In this document: in pieces, positions 11,004 to 21,860 of the stretch
Layout of the letters: each line of letters starts with the position of its first letter
Numbering within the stretch: position 1 is the first letter of the stretch
Source of the DNA: Galeruca laticollis
Taxonomy: Eukaryota > Arthropoda > Insecta > Coleoptera > Chrysomelidae
NCBI GenBank assembly: GCA_963921935.1
Contig: OY998175.1
Span: forward strand, 173,945,262-174,009,261
DNA length: 64,000 nucleotides
Direction: 5' to 3'
Notes under the pieces: model-generated
What the model saw: the letters and a program-made list of their open reading frames with translations, nothing else
What the model was told of the DNA's origin: nothing
Databases searched by the model: none
Translations under genes and position numbers: made by a program

Positions 11004-11945
11004 GAAAACCCCTCCCTCGAAGTGACTCGCAGGGAGATTCCTGGTTCTAAATTTTGTGCCGTAAGGCACTGGTGACAGCACGCTGCAAAGATTTCTAGGA
11101 TAGGAGGATACAGTAGGGCCCCTCCGGTCATTACAATTAAAGGAAAAGAAGCCAGAGAAATAATACCGTTTCCTATACCAATTGGAATATACCAACGACC
11201 TATTAGTGTGGATACAGCGGTAACGGGATACACCCCAAAGGAGCAGATAAATTTATTACATCGGGTCAGAAGCATTACACTGGTGACAGCGGCGGGGTTA
11301 GTCAGCAACATCGGCTGAGTTAATCACTGCTTCACCATAAGAATGAAAATAGGAACTACCCATTTATTACACCGGTAACAGCGAAGTATTACAGTGGTAT
11401 TAATGGCAGTAGGTCTAATAAGTCGAATATCTTCAACGGTTCTATCAGGAACTGTGAGAATATTATTAAAGTAATTATGATGTATTGGTGGCATTAATGG
11501 CAGTAGGTCTATCATTTGCTGTTTCTTCACTGCAGTTACAGGTCTTGGTCCATTGTGCAGGTACCCTGTTCAATTTTTTTAATAATTTTGGTTTTCCTTT
11601 CTTAGTGTAATGCCTACAGCATCGGATCCACTGGAACTTTAACTATGAAAATTTGGGACCCTCTACATTTTTTTTTCTAACGATAAAGAGGATATACAAT
11701 TATTATTTCCACATTTATTGATTCTTATTTTAAAACGAAATTGAAAGAAGTGCAGTGTTGGCTTTTTATAGATATTTCGATTACATTGAAAAATGATTTC
11801 TAATACCCAATTTCAAGAAATTATATGGAGGGAGTCTGTCACAACAAACGCGTTCTTGAATCAGTTTATTGGTTGGAATCACTAATTTTGCTAGTTGTTT
11901 TTACTCTTTGTTATATGTGCGAATTCAAAAGCCAACGAACAACTG
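11004..11945. other. No gene; one short direct repeat
   Basis: TTAATGGCAGTAGGTCT occurs at 11400-11416 and again at 11494-11510 (94-bp offset), and related CAGTGGT/CGGTAACAG phrases recur upstream. This looks like a degraded tandem repeat. The open frames across 10857-11311 lack protein-like motifs. Confidence 0.4.
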
Positions 11946-12460
11946 GTCTTCAGAAATAGAAAAAATTAAAATGAAAGTCAACATAAATAGAACCAAAATC
12001 ATGATAATGAAGGAATAAAATATTAGGAAAACACTCTAGAAGGGGTGATGCGAATATCTTGGAAGTATGATGACAAAAATTAGGCAATATGAAGAAAGTT
12101 GAGACAAGAATAAACGTAATGGAAATGGTACACCTGAGAATAATAGTGGGAAAAACTAAGTGGGACAGGATAAAAGACGAAGTTATTAGAAAAGTAACAA
12201 AACAAGGACCAATAATATATAGGACAAATAAAAAAGAAGCAACTGAATTGGTATGGACACATCGTAGGAATGAAGTCAGATATATTAACTAGGAAAATAA
12301 TGGAGACAGGAAACACCATTAAAAATTAAGAATGAGATAGATAGGCCAAATAAAGAAACTATGGGTAAAAGTAGGAGACTCTAGAAGAAATGGCAAAAGA
12401 TAGTGGAAGATATGGGTAAAAGATGGACCATATAACCTCCATCCCACACCTGAAAACGTG
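11946..12460 (+). pseudogene. LINE reverse transcriptase, 3' end fragment
   Basis: Traces of the distal part of a non-LTR reverse transcriptase. INRTKIMIM (about 11980) is followed by CEYLGSMM (about 12050) and an open stretch at 12089-12292. That stretch reads METRINV-like sequence then LRIIVGKTKWDRIKDEVI, the post-RT region where such LINEs carry the DRIRN-type segment. Stops and frame changes are frequent. The 5' part is missing, as expected for LINE truncation. Clade is uncertain (RTE/CR1-like). Confidence 0.6.
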
Positions 12461-12479
12461 GAAGGAAATGAGAAGAAAT

Positions 12480-13560
12480 TATATGTTCTAGCGACGAATA
12501 CTAGTTTTGAATGTTTGATATTGAATTTTGTGTTGCCATTACTATTAGTTTACTACTGATATTTCTGGTAATATATAAGCAATCCTTATTGCTACTTCTA
12601 TTACGTATATCTATAATTTCACGGTAAACTGTTTCTGTTCTCGTACTACTGAACCTATCTTTATCTTGATTTCTTCGTTCCAAGATCTCTTTGCAAATTT
12701 TCTCTTCCTCGTCATATCTTCAACCTTTTCCCTCTTCTAGTAGTTATTCGACTTTTTTATGTATACCAATTACTTCTCCCACAGATATTTCTATCGCTGT
12801 TTCATCTCCTCCTAGTTCTTGAACATTTCTTCTCTTCCTTTCTTCATCTTTAAAACTCCGTCTATAATATGAATTTATCATATGAACCGTTTTCCTTTAC
12901 TATGGCTCTTTTATATATCACTAAATAGTATTTCCTATTTCCTGTACATTCTTCGGCAAATCCTCATTTATACATATATTTATACAAAAGTTTTCACGAG
13001 ATTCGATATTTCCATCTTCTTTGAATCCAGTTTGATGAATATTAACTTTTACTTGTATCTTTTGACTCGTCCCAATCTCCGTACTAATTCTTGAGATTAA
13101 TTCTTATACTTGCTTCCTCTAAAGTATCTTCCATTTTGGCAGTTATTTCCTCTACGCCGTTTATTCCACTCTCTCCAACACCATGTTATTTATTTCAACG
13201 AGAATCGAACTTTTCCATCACCTGCTCCATTGGAAATCTAAAAACATTAGTCCTACTTTTTGTTCTATTAAGATTAATACATGCTATTTTGAGAGAACCA
13301 TTTTTAAATTGAAAGTAATTCATCATACTGATCATCCTCGAAAGCCCATTGTACCTCTCTTTTTCTGAATACCTATCCACATTAATGGATATTAGTAACC
13401 ACATTAGCGAATATTTCTCTTTTTCTGACGGCGTGGACAAGTTTTCCAATAGATTTAATTCTGGTACAGTGGCTGATATTCCGTGCCCATGACATTTGAT
13501 TTCGTCCCATAGCCCTTCACTCCTTCTTCCCTCCAAAATCAACTGCGAGATTTCATATTT
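12480..13560 (-). other. Broken Lys/Glu-rich coding relic, unidentified
   Basis: The minus strand is purine-rich, with a 115-codon frame (13542-13195) containing SEGLWDEIKCHGHGI and LKIACINLNRTKSRT. More fragmented charged frames follow to about 12500. It has the look of a decayed retroelement ORF1 or coiled-coil protein, but no diagnostic motif is present. Confidence 0.25.
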
Positions 13561-13650
13561 TTTGTTTCTGAGAATGGGGCCAAAATATGCAGTCTATCAC
13601 TAGTTTATTGTAGTGGTTGATTCCCTTTCTTTGTGTAATCTTTGTAAGAC

Positions 13651-14261
13651 ATGAAATTAACTGTCTCGACCCTTACTTCGTGGAATAAATAAAGCCCACT
13701 ACGCAAAACATCTACTTGACACCAATCATTCATTGACACCTAACACAGAACTAAAAGTGCTGCATATTTGTGGAAAGAAACAAGAACTGGATTTCCTTGA
13801 AGAACTGGAAATTAGAAGACATTTAAGAAACCCACAATATGAAGTTATCAATGAACAGTTAAATCTAGGAAGCTCTCCACTAATAAACTGTCTTCTTAAG
13901 TGATAATTGTAAAGATCAGCAGATATAGTTTTCCTGGTTGTCTATATCATTGCACAGTTATACTGATCTTAATTGGAAAAATGATATCCAGGATATCACC
14001 ATAGGGCTAATAATATCTAAGCTTCAATATTTGTAATATCACATCTTCATCTTCTTTCTATAAACATATATTAAGCCAATCACAAGTTAAGTTACTTCTT
14101 GGTCTAGCCAAAAATAATTACTAAACATCAGGTAGGCATAAAATGAAATGTAACTTCTGTCATTCTGACGATGATATTGATTTATCGAAACAATTGTCAA
14201 TTTTTTAGAATTTTCAATTATATTGTGGAATTAGCTAGAGACCGTGAGTTTCATTTAAAAA
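13651..14261 (+). mobile_element. Penelope-like element, 5'-truncated copy
   Basis: At 13651-13686 lies the terminal piece ATGAAATTAACTGTCTCGAC and onward, seen elsewhere in this window as a pLTR end. It joins directly to a truncated GIY-YIG coding tail (13694-13903) and about 195 bp of 3' UTR. A pLTR segment starting GGTCTAGCCAAAAATA (14101) runs to about 14261. The same order, in opposite orientation, is found at 48040-48720. The reverse transcriptase is entirely missing. Confidence 0.75.
13694..13903 (+). pseudogene. GIY-YIG endonuclease tail of a Penelope-like element
   Basis: Seventy codons open to a TGA, reading AHYAKHLLDTNHSLTPN and LDFLEELEIRRHLRNPQYE and ending NCLLK. It matches the C-terminal half of the frame at 48379-48720 almost residue for residue. 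It keeps the conserved Glu of the endonuclease (FLEELEI) but lacks the GIY, YIG and Arg motifs because the 5' part is truncated. It is not functional alone. Confidence 0.75.
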
Positions 14262-14289
14262 CACTAATTTGTAAGACATCTTTGTTTGT

Positions 14290-15160
14290 CACTTTATCAG
14301 TTCATGGAATTTTGTGACGACGTGTATATGTCCACATTTCAAAAGCTTCTAATCTATTGATTGTCACTTTTAAAATCCAAGCCTCCACCCCGTATAAGAG
14401 AATCGACCACAGATCACACCTAACATAACCCATGCGTAGTGTTAGATTTAGATCTTTACATTAGATAACTCTTTCGTATTTTATGAAGCATTGAGGGCCA
14501 TTTCTATTCTGCATATAATTTCCTAATCAGTGTTCCAATCTAAGTGCAGTCCACATCCTAAGTATTGTGCTTTTTCAAGTTGTTGATTCTGGATAACGAT
14601 GGAAGTGTTATCGTATTGATGTTTATTTCTTGGTTAAACCAGATGTTTTGAGATGTTTTGCAACGTTTTTCTACTAACTTCTTGTATAGTCGGGTCAAGT
14701 CTTCTCTAATAAACTCTTTAATACAATTTACTGTTTCGACCCTTACTGTGTAGAATCTACTCAGAAGGTTTCTCTTATAACAGTTAAATGAGTAGGTTCC
14801 ATACAGTAAGTGTGAAAACAGTAGATGTTTACTCTGCTGATAATCATGATTTTGTTTTATTCTCATTTATCCTCAGTCCAAATTTCTTTCTCACGCAGTT
14901 CAGTGGATTACATTATATGTCTTCAAGGTCGTCAGCATCGTTAGCAATTAGCAATTATCATCTGCATACCTGATGTTTGATATTTTATCTTCGCATTAAT
15001 TAAAGCTTCGGAGTACAAATTGAACAAGACTGGCGACAGAATACAACCGTGTCTTATTTGGACATCCTCAAAATTGATGTTTTGTATTCTGTCATATGCT
15101 GTGTTAACAGCCAAAGGAAATCGTATTATACCTGCTTTATAGGATACTCTCAATATATTT
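14290..15160 (-). pseudogene. LINE reverse transcriptase, middle and 3' part
   Basis: In minus-strand order, 15153-14941 carries IRHGCILSPVLFNLYSEALI (RT palm, pre-catalytic box). About 14880-14850 reads EKFGLRINENKTK. After an insertion comes IVIQNQQLEKAQYLG (about 14600-14560), then LNLTLRM and WSILLYGVEAW-like pieces to INRLEAFEMW (about 14350). These are the usual successive blocks of an RTE/CR1-type reverse transcriptase. The catalytic (F/Y)ADD box is unreadable. The element probably continues upstream at 15890-16160 and 17250-18050. Confidence 0.7.
14725..14825. repeat. Head-to-head Penelope pLTR ends inside the LINE
   Basis: ACTGTTTCGACCCTTACTG (14729 onward, to CTACTC at 14761) is mirrored by GAGTAGGTTCCATACAGTAAG (14790 onward, to 14821). 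The two arms flank 28 bp. Both resemble the pLTR end at 13651-13686 and 49030-49066. The pair splits the LINE frame between NENKTK and the YLG block. Confidence 0.6.
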
Positions 15161-15164
15161 TATA

Positions 15165-15660
15165 TAAAAAATATTATTTCATTTCAAAAATTCTACAGCT
15201 AATATGGATCAAAGCACATATGGGACTTATGCATAATGATCACGTAGATCGTTTAGCTAAAATTACAGTAGAAAATGGCGCGCTTTATCTATCTATCCAC
15301 TTACTGTACCCAATATTCATTAATTATACAAGAAATTCCAAACAGCTGTTGGTTCAATTTTTATTTCTTCCTACGTAGATACATTACAACCATTGTCGGA
15401 CTACGCTTTGGACACGCACATTTATATAAAATAAAAATTCTTGACACAGGCATGTGTCAACACTGTTATATCAAAAGTGATCTGAATCATATTTTCTTCA
15501 TCTGCTTATATTCGCAAGAAACTTAAAACCTTATTAATGATCTAGTAAAAAACGGGTTTTCCACCTTTCAATTTCTGCCATCTTTTAGCTTTAAGCAAAA
15601 TGGAAATATATAACGTTGAGATGAAATTCATATATGTATCAAAGGTATGCTTGTGAATGT
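15165..15660 (+). pseudogene. I/Jockey-like LINE 3' fragment with RNase H tail
   Basis: A plus-strand fragment reading LIWIKAHMGLMHNDHVDRLAK matches the last block of the RNase H domain in I-clade LINEs (W-x-P-A-H-x-G ... N-E-x-A-D). A second frame then continues with RRYITTIVGLRFGHAHL, ILDTGMCQHC and DLNHIFFIC, the C-x2-C ... H ... C tail typical of these elements. It is inserted in opposite orientation within the minus-strand LINE (14290-18050). Frameshifts and 5' truncation make it inert. Confidence 0.7.
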
Positions 15661-15889
15661 GTGAAACAGATTTGTTCACCTCTGTTTATCCCAACTGCAG
15701 TTATTCCAGCCTTTCCGTGGCCTAGTTTTGTTTGTGATAAATTATAATGTCTTGACGGGCAAATAGACATATTATATTTTCAGAACGGTGGTTTTTTTTT
15801 CTCTTAGAATTGGATATGTGTGAGGGAGGTGAATATTTGTTTATATATTATTAGTTTGTTCCTGTTGTGACTAGCCGAATGACGAGTAT

Positions 15890-16165
15890 CCAATCCAAAA
15901 AGCGATCAAACGCTTTCTTCTAATCGATCGAGACTAAAAATTCATACGTGCGGACGTCACAGAAATTTTGTACCAGAACTTGAACTCCAAAAATCCAAAC
16001 TGACTAGAGCTTATGCTTGTATATTCCATTATAAATATTTTCGAGAAGAAAATGTATAGTTCATGAGGCATATTAGCCTATGATCACCGCATCTGTTTGC
16101 ATTGGATTTCTTGAGACGTGGTATGAACGTGGGTCTCAGCCATCTTTTGGGAAAACATCCGGTAT
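15890..16165 (-). pseudogene. LINE reverse transcriptase, N-terminal RT blocks
   Basis: The minus strand reads PKRWLRPTFIPRLKKSNANR and then DHRLICLMNYTF (about 16150-16070), the block in which LINEs carry a W-x3-x-I-P-x-x-K ... Y-R-x-I-x-L pattern. A KAFDR box (about 15930) then marks the first catalytic Asp region. Several frame changes are needed. By order and strand it belongs to the LINE at 14290-15160, separated from it by the I-like insertion. Confidence 0.6.
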
Positions 16166-16196
16166 CACATATTCAGTTATATCTCAAGAGCATAGG

Positions 16197-16315
16197 AAAT
16201 AATCGATTATACTTCCAAGTCACGAGACGTTTTCTGCGAAAAACTACCAGAGCGTAGATCGAGTGGTGTTTTAAAAATATACGCAGAGTGAGGAGGTTAG
16301 TATAATCGATTATTT
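16197..16315. repeat. Inverted repeat with AATCGATT cores
   Basis: AAATAATCGATTATAC (16197-16212) and its exact complement (16300-16315) are 16-bp perfect arms around an 87-bp loop. Each arm contains the palindrome AATCGATT. Probably a small MITE. Confidence 0.6.
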
Positions 16316-17245
16316 TCGTTTGCTCGAGTGGTATTCGTTACTATAATATCAAGAGTTAACTAGCTTATTTTTTTTATTAGTTGAAATTGAAGTACAATTA
16401 TATAATAAATAATTGTTGTATTACCGTTAGAAGTTGAATTTGAGGTGCTGGTGATGGTAGAGTTGCCATAATCTTGTTTATGTCTCATTTTTAAATGATG
16501 TTCATTAGTAAGCTTTAAATACGGCTTCAGAGATTCAAATGATAAGTGGCCTGTTATCTTAATAATTTCTTGCCAGTTCAATACGTCCATTAGGTTGACC
16601 ATAATTGTCTTCCAATTATAGTAGGAAAGCTCACGACACTAAACCTGTAATAATAGGGCTCCCAAAGGTCGTACATATAATTCGTAATTTTATTCATAGG
16701 AGAAAACCATATGGCCCTGCTGCCATGTCTAGAAGCGGCCAACGCTATGAAAAGATAAATATTTTTAAAGGTTTCTGTAATGATAAATCTCCCGTATTGA
16801 GATTGTACCTCAAAAAACCAAAGCTTTTCTGAAAGGTCATCATTTTGTGTGTATGAACAACTACTGATGCCTTTTCCAAACAGTGGAGAACATTGCGACA
16901 GCAGCGTCATTCCACCAAAGCGCTACAGTCAAGCCAACTTCACAGATTTTATGTTACCGCGTAAAATAATCATTGGGTTTGCTTTGGTCATTATTAATTT
17001 TCAGTAGTATAAAATTATTTATAGTATGAAAAAATGTATTCATTTAAGACTCCGTTCCTACTTTTTTACTAGGGCAAAGGGAAAGTTAAAAGAAAATAAG
17101 ACTATTCCAAATACTATGTAGGTATAACATTTTCGTACCGAATCTTTCGCTGGCTTGAATTATACCTGTGAATTTTTTCTCGGTTGCGAATTTTTTTAAG
17201 AAAATTCGCACGTTGAAAAATTTTTCAGAAATTATTGAAGCTCTA
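16316..17245. other. No recognised gene; likely insertion between LINE parts
   Basis: Two overlapping minus-strand frames (16602-16360, 80 codons; 16910-16590, 106 codons) have no motif I recognise. The stretch separates two blocks of the same minus-strand LINE and is therefore probably inserted sequence. Confidence 0.35.
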
Positions 17246-17249
17246 GGGA

Positions 17250-18050
17250 GATTATGAGTGAATATTTTTGCAACGACACGATATTATCGTCATCGACCAA
17301 TTCCAACACTATCACAGGTATCTAATCAGGTCCAGCATCCTTGTTGTTCTTTGCTGCCATTGCCGCTTTTATTATCTCATCCAGCTGAATTGGAGGACCA
17401 GATAAGTTTGAGCAGTAGTTTTCAGTTTCTGATACATCGTGTCATCAGAAAATAGGTTTTTATGTATTTCTTCCATAGGCCTCAATTATTTTCAGCTATA
17501 TGATTATTTCATTTCAATCAATACCGTGGCTGGTTTGGATCTACGTCCTTCAGCCGCCTCTTCGAGTTTTTTATGTTCTTCATTTCTGTCGAGCATCTTA
17601 ATATCTTAATTTCATCATATTCCCTTTTCCACCACGTCTGTTTCGTTTTTGTTATTTCAGACCCAATGTGAATATTTACCTTTTCATATTAATTGTCACC
17701 TTTACCCTTATGTTTACGGCGTTCTTCCATCATATTAATATTTCATCCGTCTTCCATTTCTTCTTCTTCATTCGCTTGAGGTAACTTAGGATAGCTGTAG
17801 CTATGTTTCTGATGTGTTCTTCAAAGTTTTCTCACAGCTCACTTATTGTCCATTTATTGTCCAATGTACCAATAATTTCTATTCTAAACTAATTGGAATA
17901 TGTTGTTCCTCCAACAACCGGGAGGTCCGACCAATTTTAGTTTGGGAAGACTGCGTCCTGCAGTTCTATAAATCTGATTGGAAGTTCCAATTCTTGACGT
18001 GATTCTCATCATTGAACTCTCCATCATTGTTTTCCCTTGTCCCGGCTGAA
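17250..18050 (-). pseudogene. LINE endonuclease-RT linker, broken
   Basis: Minus-strand traces run KRMKKKKWKTDEIL (about 17780-17730), ITKTKQTWWKREYDEIK-like sequence, and EEHKKLEEAAEGRRSKP (about 17590-17530). They end at IQLDEIIKAAMAAKNNKDAG (about 17390-17325), followed by PD. The last corresponds to the K-x-G-K-A-x-G-P-D block at the start of the LINE RT domain. The charged linker sits between endonuclease and RT. Frames change repeatedly, so this is an old copy. Confidence 0.5.
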
Positions 18051-19439
18051 GCCTGTATGTTCTCCTGAAAGAAACATATATAATTTGGCTTCTAGTTATA
18101 ATTTAAATGAACACTTTTTATATTTGGCTGTATAGACGGATTGCCCGTGTTATCTCCTTCAATGCATACTAACGATGGTTGGATTTGTCCTCTATGATCA
18201 ACTTTGACATCTATGACTTTTCACAATTTTTCTTTATTGTCTCTATTAGAATGTCATGTTGACCTGGTGTTTTCTTATTTTCCATTTCTTTTGAAGCTAA
18301 TGAACTTCCTTACGGTGTTTTTTTATTTCTTCTTATCCGTAGTTTATTATTTTCTGCAAAAAATGATTTTTGGTTCTTGATATTGTGGTGAATGAAAATT
18401 AAAATTTTTATTATTCACACATTTTCATTTTTCTTTACCACTACGTTTCATTAAGCATTTTTGTTTTTTTCGTTCCTCCCTGTGCAGACTTCTTACGTAG
18501 AACTCTTCAGACATTCATTTTCTTTCCAATGTTCTCAATTTTGGTTATATCATGTTCTATATGGTGCATTGTATCCACTTATTTAATTTTAATTAAGGAG
18601 TTGTATTTATCTGATGTTTTGTCTCTAATTTTTTTTCTATGTTACAATCACAGACTATAATTTTTCTATAAATGGCCCGTAAATTACTCTATCGGTAATT
18701 AGCTCAAGTTGGGAAGTTTTCTTTAAAATAAAAACATCTGTTCTCGTGATAAAAGTATCTTGAGAAACGTTTCAAGCAGAATCTCATCATTACAAATATA
18801 TAACGAAAGCTAACTACCAATTTTCCATGGATGAATTGTTTCAGTTACACAATCAGCGTTTCTTATTTTCCTTGTTTACCAACAGACAATTTTTATCGTT
18901 TTTAACCGTTTTTTTTTGTATTCCAAGTCAAAACAGCGAACAGTGCTAATGTTATTTTATTTGTATTCTTGATCAAATAGATTCACTTTGAAAATGTGTA
19001 CAATTTTCGACGAATATAGACACGTTTATTCGCGTTCAAATATTTCCATTGCCATAACTCTACATCTGTACACATAATCTTCAATTTTTGATATAGTGAG
19101 TTAGGAATGATGTTTGAACAAGGCTTGTTCACAATTTGGTAAACAAAGAACCGAATAAAGTCCTTTTCGCCTCAATTCATACAGATTTTGCATAACAACA
19201 TTTTAACATTGCATTTGGAAGATTTTCGCTTCTTTTTCTAAGAAATGTGGCTCATAGTTGTCTCTTAACACAATCATCTCAAATGGAATAGTCTCATTAG
19301 CTTGACATATATTTATTTACAGATGGGGCGGAATCTACCAAATTTATTTCCATTTGCTTTCAGATTTCTAGTACATACTAAGAAGCGTTAACTGAATTAT
19401 AATTTTAATATATTGTCCTGACTTTTATTGGAGACAGAT
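18051..19439. other. No recognised gene
   Basis: AT-rich and T-tract-rich sequence with no frame or repeat I can assign. It may include older LINE 5' sequence. Confidence 0.4.
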
Positions 19440-20000
19440 CCCAAGGGTCCTAGAACTAGGTTACATAGGCATATCCCATATTCTACATAATTTCCATAAC
19501 TTTTTTTCATTTTTTTTAATCATTTCCTGAACAAGCTTCACTTATTCCCTCAAATTAACGACCACACCTAGCTAATTTATTTTATTAAGCTTCCTTAGAT
19601 CTGCTTGCACCTTTAACCATCTGGATCTTGGTCCTCCTTACCTTCTCTCACGTATAGGGTTCCCATATTCTACATCATTTCCATTACTTATACTTTTTTA
19701 TTTGTTTGTAACATTTTCTACATAGGCTTCCTACGTTCCCTCCAGTTTATGACGGCGCCTCTTTAGTCAATTTCATTTTAGTTCCTCAAAACTACTTGCA
19801 CTTTTAACACTCAGACTCTTGATCTTCCTCGGCTCCTCTCATCAATAACGTTATTATGTAACACAATATTTGTCATAGTCTTTCTTATGCCACAACCATC
19901 TTATGTATGCTCTAATAAGTTCCTATCTATACCTGCTCTAACTCTGCGTTTTCGATTCTTTCCCATACTTCCATAGTATACTAAACAACAAATTAAGTTA
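19440..20000 (-). pseudogene. LINE 3' end, tandemly duplicated
   Basis: On the minus strand, a block reading like the extreme C-terminus of an RTE-type LINE (R-x-x-G-x-x-K ... V-x-x-D-L-R-K-L) appears twice. CCCATATTCTACAT marks the two copies at 19475 and 19662, a period of 187 bp. The copies are about 70-80% alike by eye and are not in one frame. Further upstream (20000-19860) are weaker traces of the preceding RT segment. Confidence 0.5.
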
Positions 20001-20457
20001 TTTCATCTACAAGTATGTTATGGACACTTATTTTGTTCATATCACAAGGTATTCTAGAAGTTTTTAAAAATACGATAGTGACACAGATTTAGAGATGTCC
20101 TATAATAAACATATTTCCTTTCACAAAACAGTGCAATCATCTATCTCTTGTATTTTGATACTTATGTTGAGCCACAATAGACTCTTACGAGTCGCAGTGG
20201 AAGGCATCATTGACCCACTCATTATAAACCTAACCTAACCTACTTATGTTTGATATTAACAAACATAACATACCAAAGCATTGAAATGGTGATAATCAAC
20301 TTTACAGAGCGCAAAGTCAATAAGTTCAATTAATAGACACCAAGATAAATATCCTGTGAATAATTCAGATGATTTGAAATATATTGTGAGGATAAAAAAA
20401 GAGTCAAGCTATAACTAAATGCTAATAGTTTCAGGAATATGTGAGAAATATTCATAG
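20001..20457. other. No gene; short CCTAA run
   Basis: AACCTAACCTAACCTAC at 20227-20243 is three units of the arthropod telomere-type repeat. Otherwise nothing is recognised. Confidence 0.4.
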
Positions 20458-20632
20458 TACAGGTTGGCAAATTCATTTTGGCAGTCGGAAGTTTGGCAAC
20501 GTCCGATGCGCCGTAGCCAAGACTTATGCGGTTTGCAAGAGCTCACTTCGCTGGCAGAATTTGTAAGCTTCGTTTCGACAGTACGGTTCAGAGAAAAGTG
20601 TGATTACCGGGGTTGTGCAATACTTACTTGTT

Positions 20633-20761
20633 ATGGCGATTCCTGAAAGTAAAGTTGTTCATAAAAATATGAGTGAGCAGTGTCGTGAGAAAATGTTGAA
20701 CGTTCTAAGTTTAATGACCGAAGAGACAAACAATGAAAATCCAACAATTCCATTAACAAAG
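20633..20761 (+). pseudogene. Transposase-like first exon
   Basis: ATG at 20633 opens 43 codons: MAIPESKVVHKNMSEQCREK followed by NENPTIPLTK. It then meets a good splice donor (AAG|GTAAGT, 20759-20766). The composition and the N-P-T-I-P-L-x-K ending resemble the start of insect Tc1-like transposases, where K-V-x-E-R-T-A-A follows. No matching acceptor or second exon was found in the element. Its position just inside the left terminal repeat supports a role as the 5' end of the transposon gene. Moderate inference. Confidence 0.4.
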
Positions 20762-21479
20762 GTAAGTTTTAATTATTGCAATAAAATTTTTAAACCAAAG
20801 TAATTATTTAACAAATTTACACTCGATAGTGAATTTTTTAAATCGACTTTCGTACATAAAAAAGTGACATTACGGTGGGACAAAGTATTTCATGCATTCA
20901 TGTGTCAATTTTATGCACCGTTATGTCATCATGACAAACAAATCGACGCCATTTTTAGTACATTTAGAGCAACCTTTTTCTATGCCTGCGGCTCATGCGT
21001 CAATTTTTCCATTCGTGAAAAAAAGCATCACTTTATGCACTTGTTGCATAAATAACTGTTATGTTTCTGTCTATAGGAGTATATAAAAGGGCATATATTT
21101 ATTTTGTGTAAGATACCTATTTAAATGTAATAGGTTCTTTAGCTTATAATTATAATTATTATACTCATTTCATACCTACCTCTATTACGTTTCGGTTTTA
21201 TTATTTGTTTCGAACCGATTTCAGTTACAATTGCGGTTTGGTCATATTTAAATATGTTTGAACCAAAATCTAAAGATCGCTTAAGACAACTAATGAACTG
21301 AAACGTAATATAGTATTCTGAATTTAATAATTCTTTGAAATGGCCGAAAACCACGACAAAAATATTTATTTTGAAGAAAGGTCACTGGAAACAAATTTAA
21401 CTACTTCCTCATTTTGTTTGTATAGAAATACATATCAGTAAAACTTTTAATACAACATTTATATCGACTTATTTGATTG

Positions 21480-21860
21480 TCAGGTAATTGAACGAGTTTC
21501 TGCTGCTACGAAAGTTTTCGTTGGACCAACATGAAAAACTACAGAAGTTTGTTAATATAACGTCACGAAATCAGATATTTACGCCTACTATATTCAAGAA
21601 ATATAAAAAAGCGCAGAGAACAGAACAAACCTATCATTTGTATGGATTAAACATACATTCATTCATGTCTCACGCACCTTAAAGGATGGAGCGACAAGAG
21701 TAACGAAGGATTAAGAAAACCCGTTTCAAAAGTGACTTTGAAGAATCATTCGTAGATGCTTATCATTATTCCTCTGTTGATGATATCTGTACATCTAAAA
21801 CATATTTTTCATGTTTGTCTGTAAGTGGTATGACTGAATACATCAAACGCAACAAATGTA
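21480..21860 (+). other. Unidentified frames inside the TIR element
   Basis: A 64-codon frame (21488-21682) and a following stretch reading KSDFEESFVDAYHYSSVDD and CTSKTYFSC (about 21725-21835) carry no transposase motif. They could be degraded transposase or captured host sequence. Confidence 0.2.

Noticed and set aside
10857..11311. Two overlapping minus frames of 112 and 139 codons
   Set aside because: They overlap in different frames, lack protein-like motifs and coincide with less AT-rich repeat sequence that has fewer chance stops.
16360..16910. Two minus frames as exons of a host membrane protein
   Set aside because: There are no splice signals consistent with joining them, no recognisable motif, and they lie in what appears to be sequence inserted within a LINE.
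20227..20243. Telomere or telomeric array
   Set aside because: Only three CCTAA units in interior sequence.
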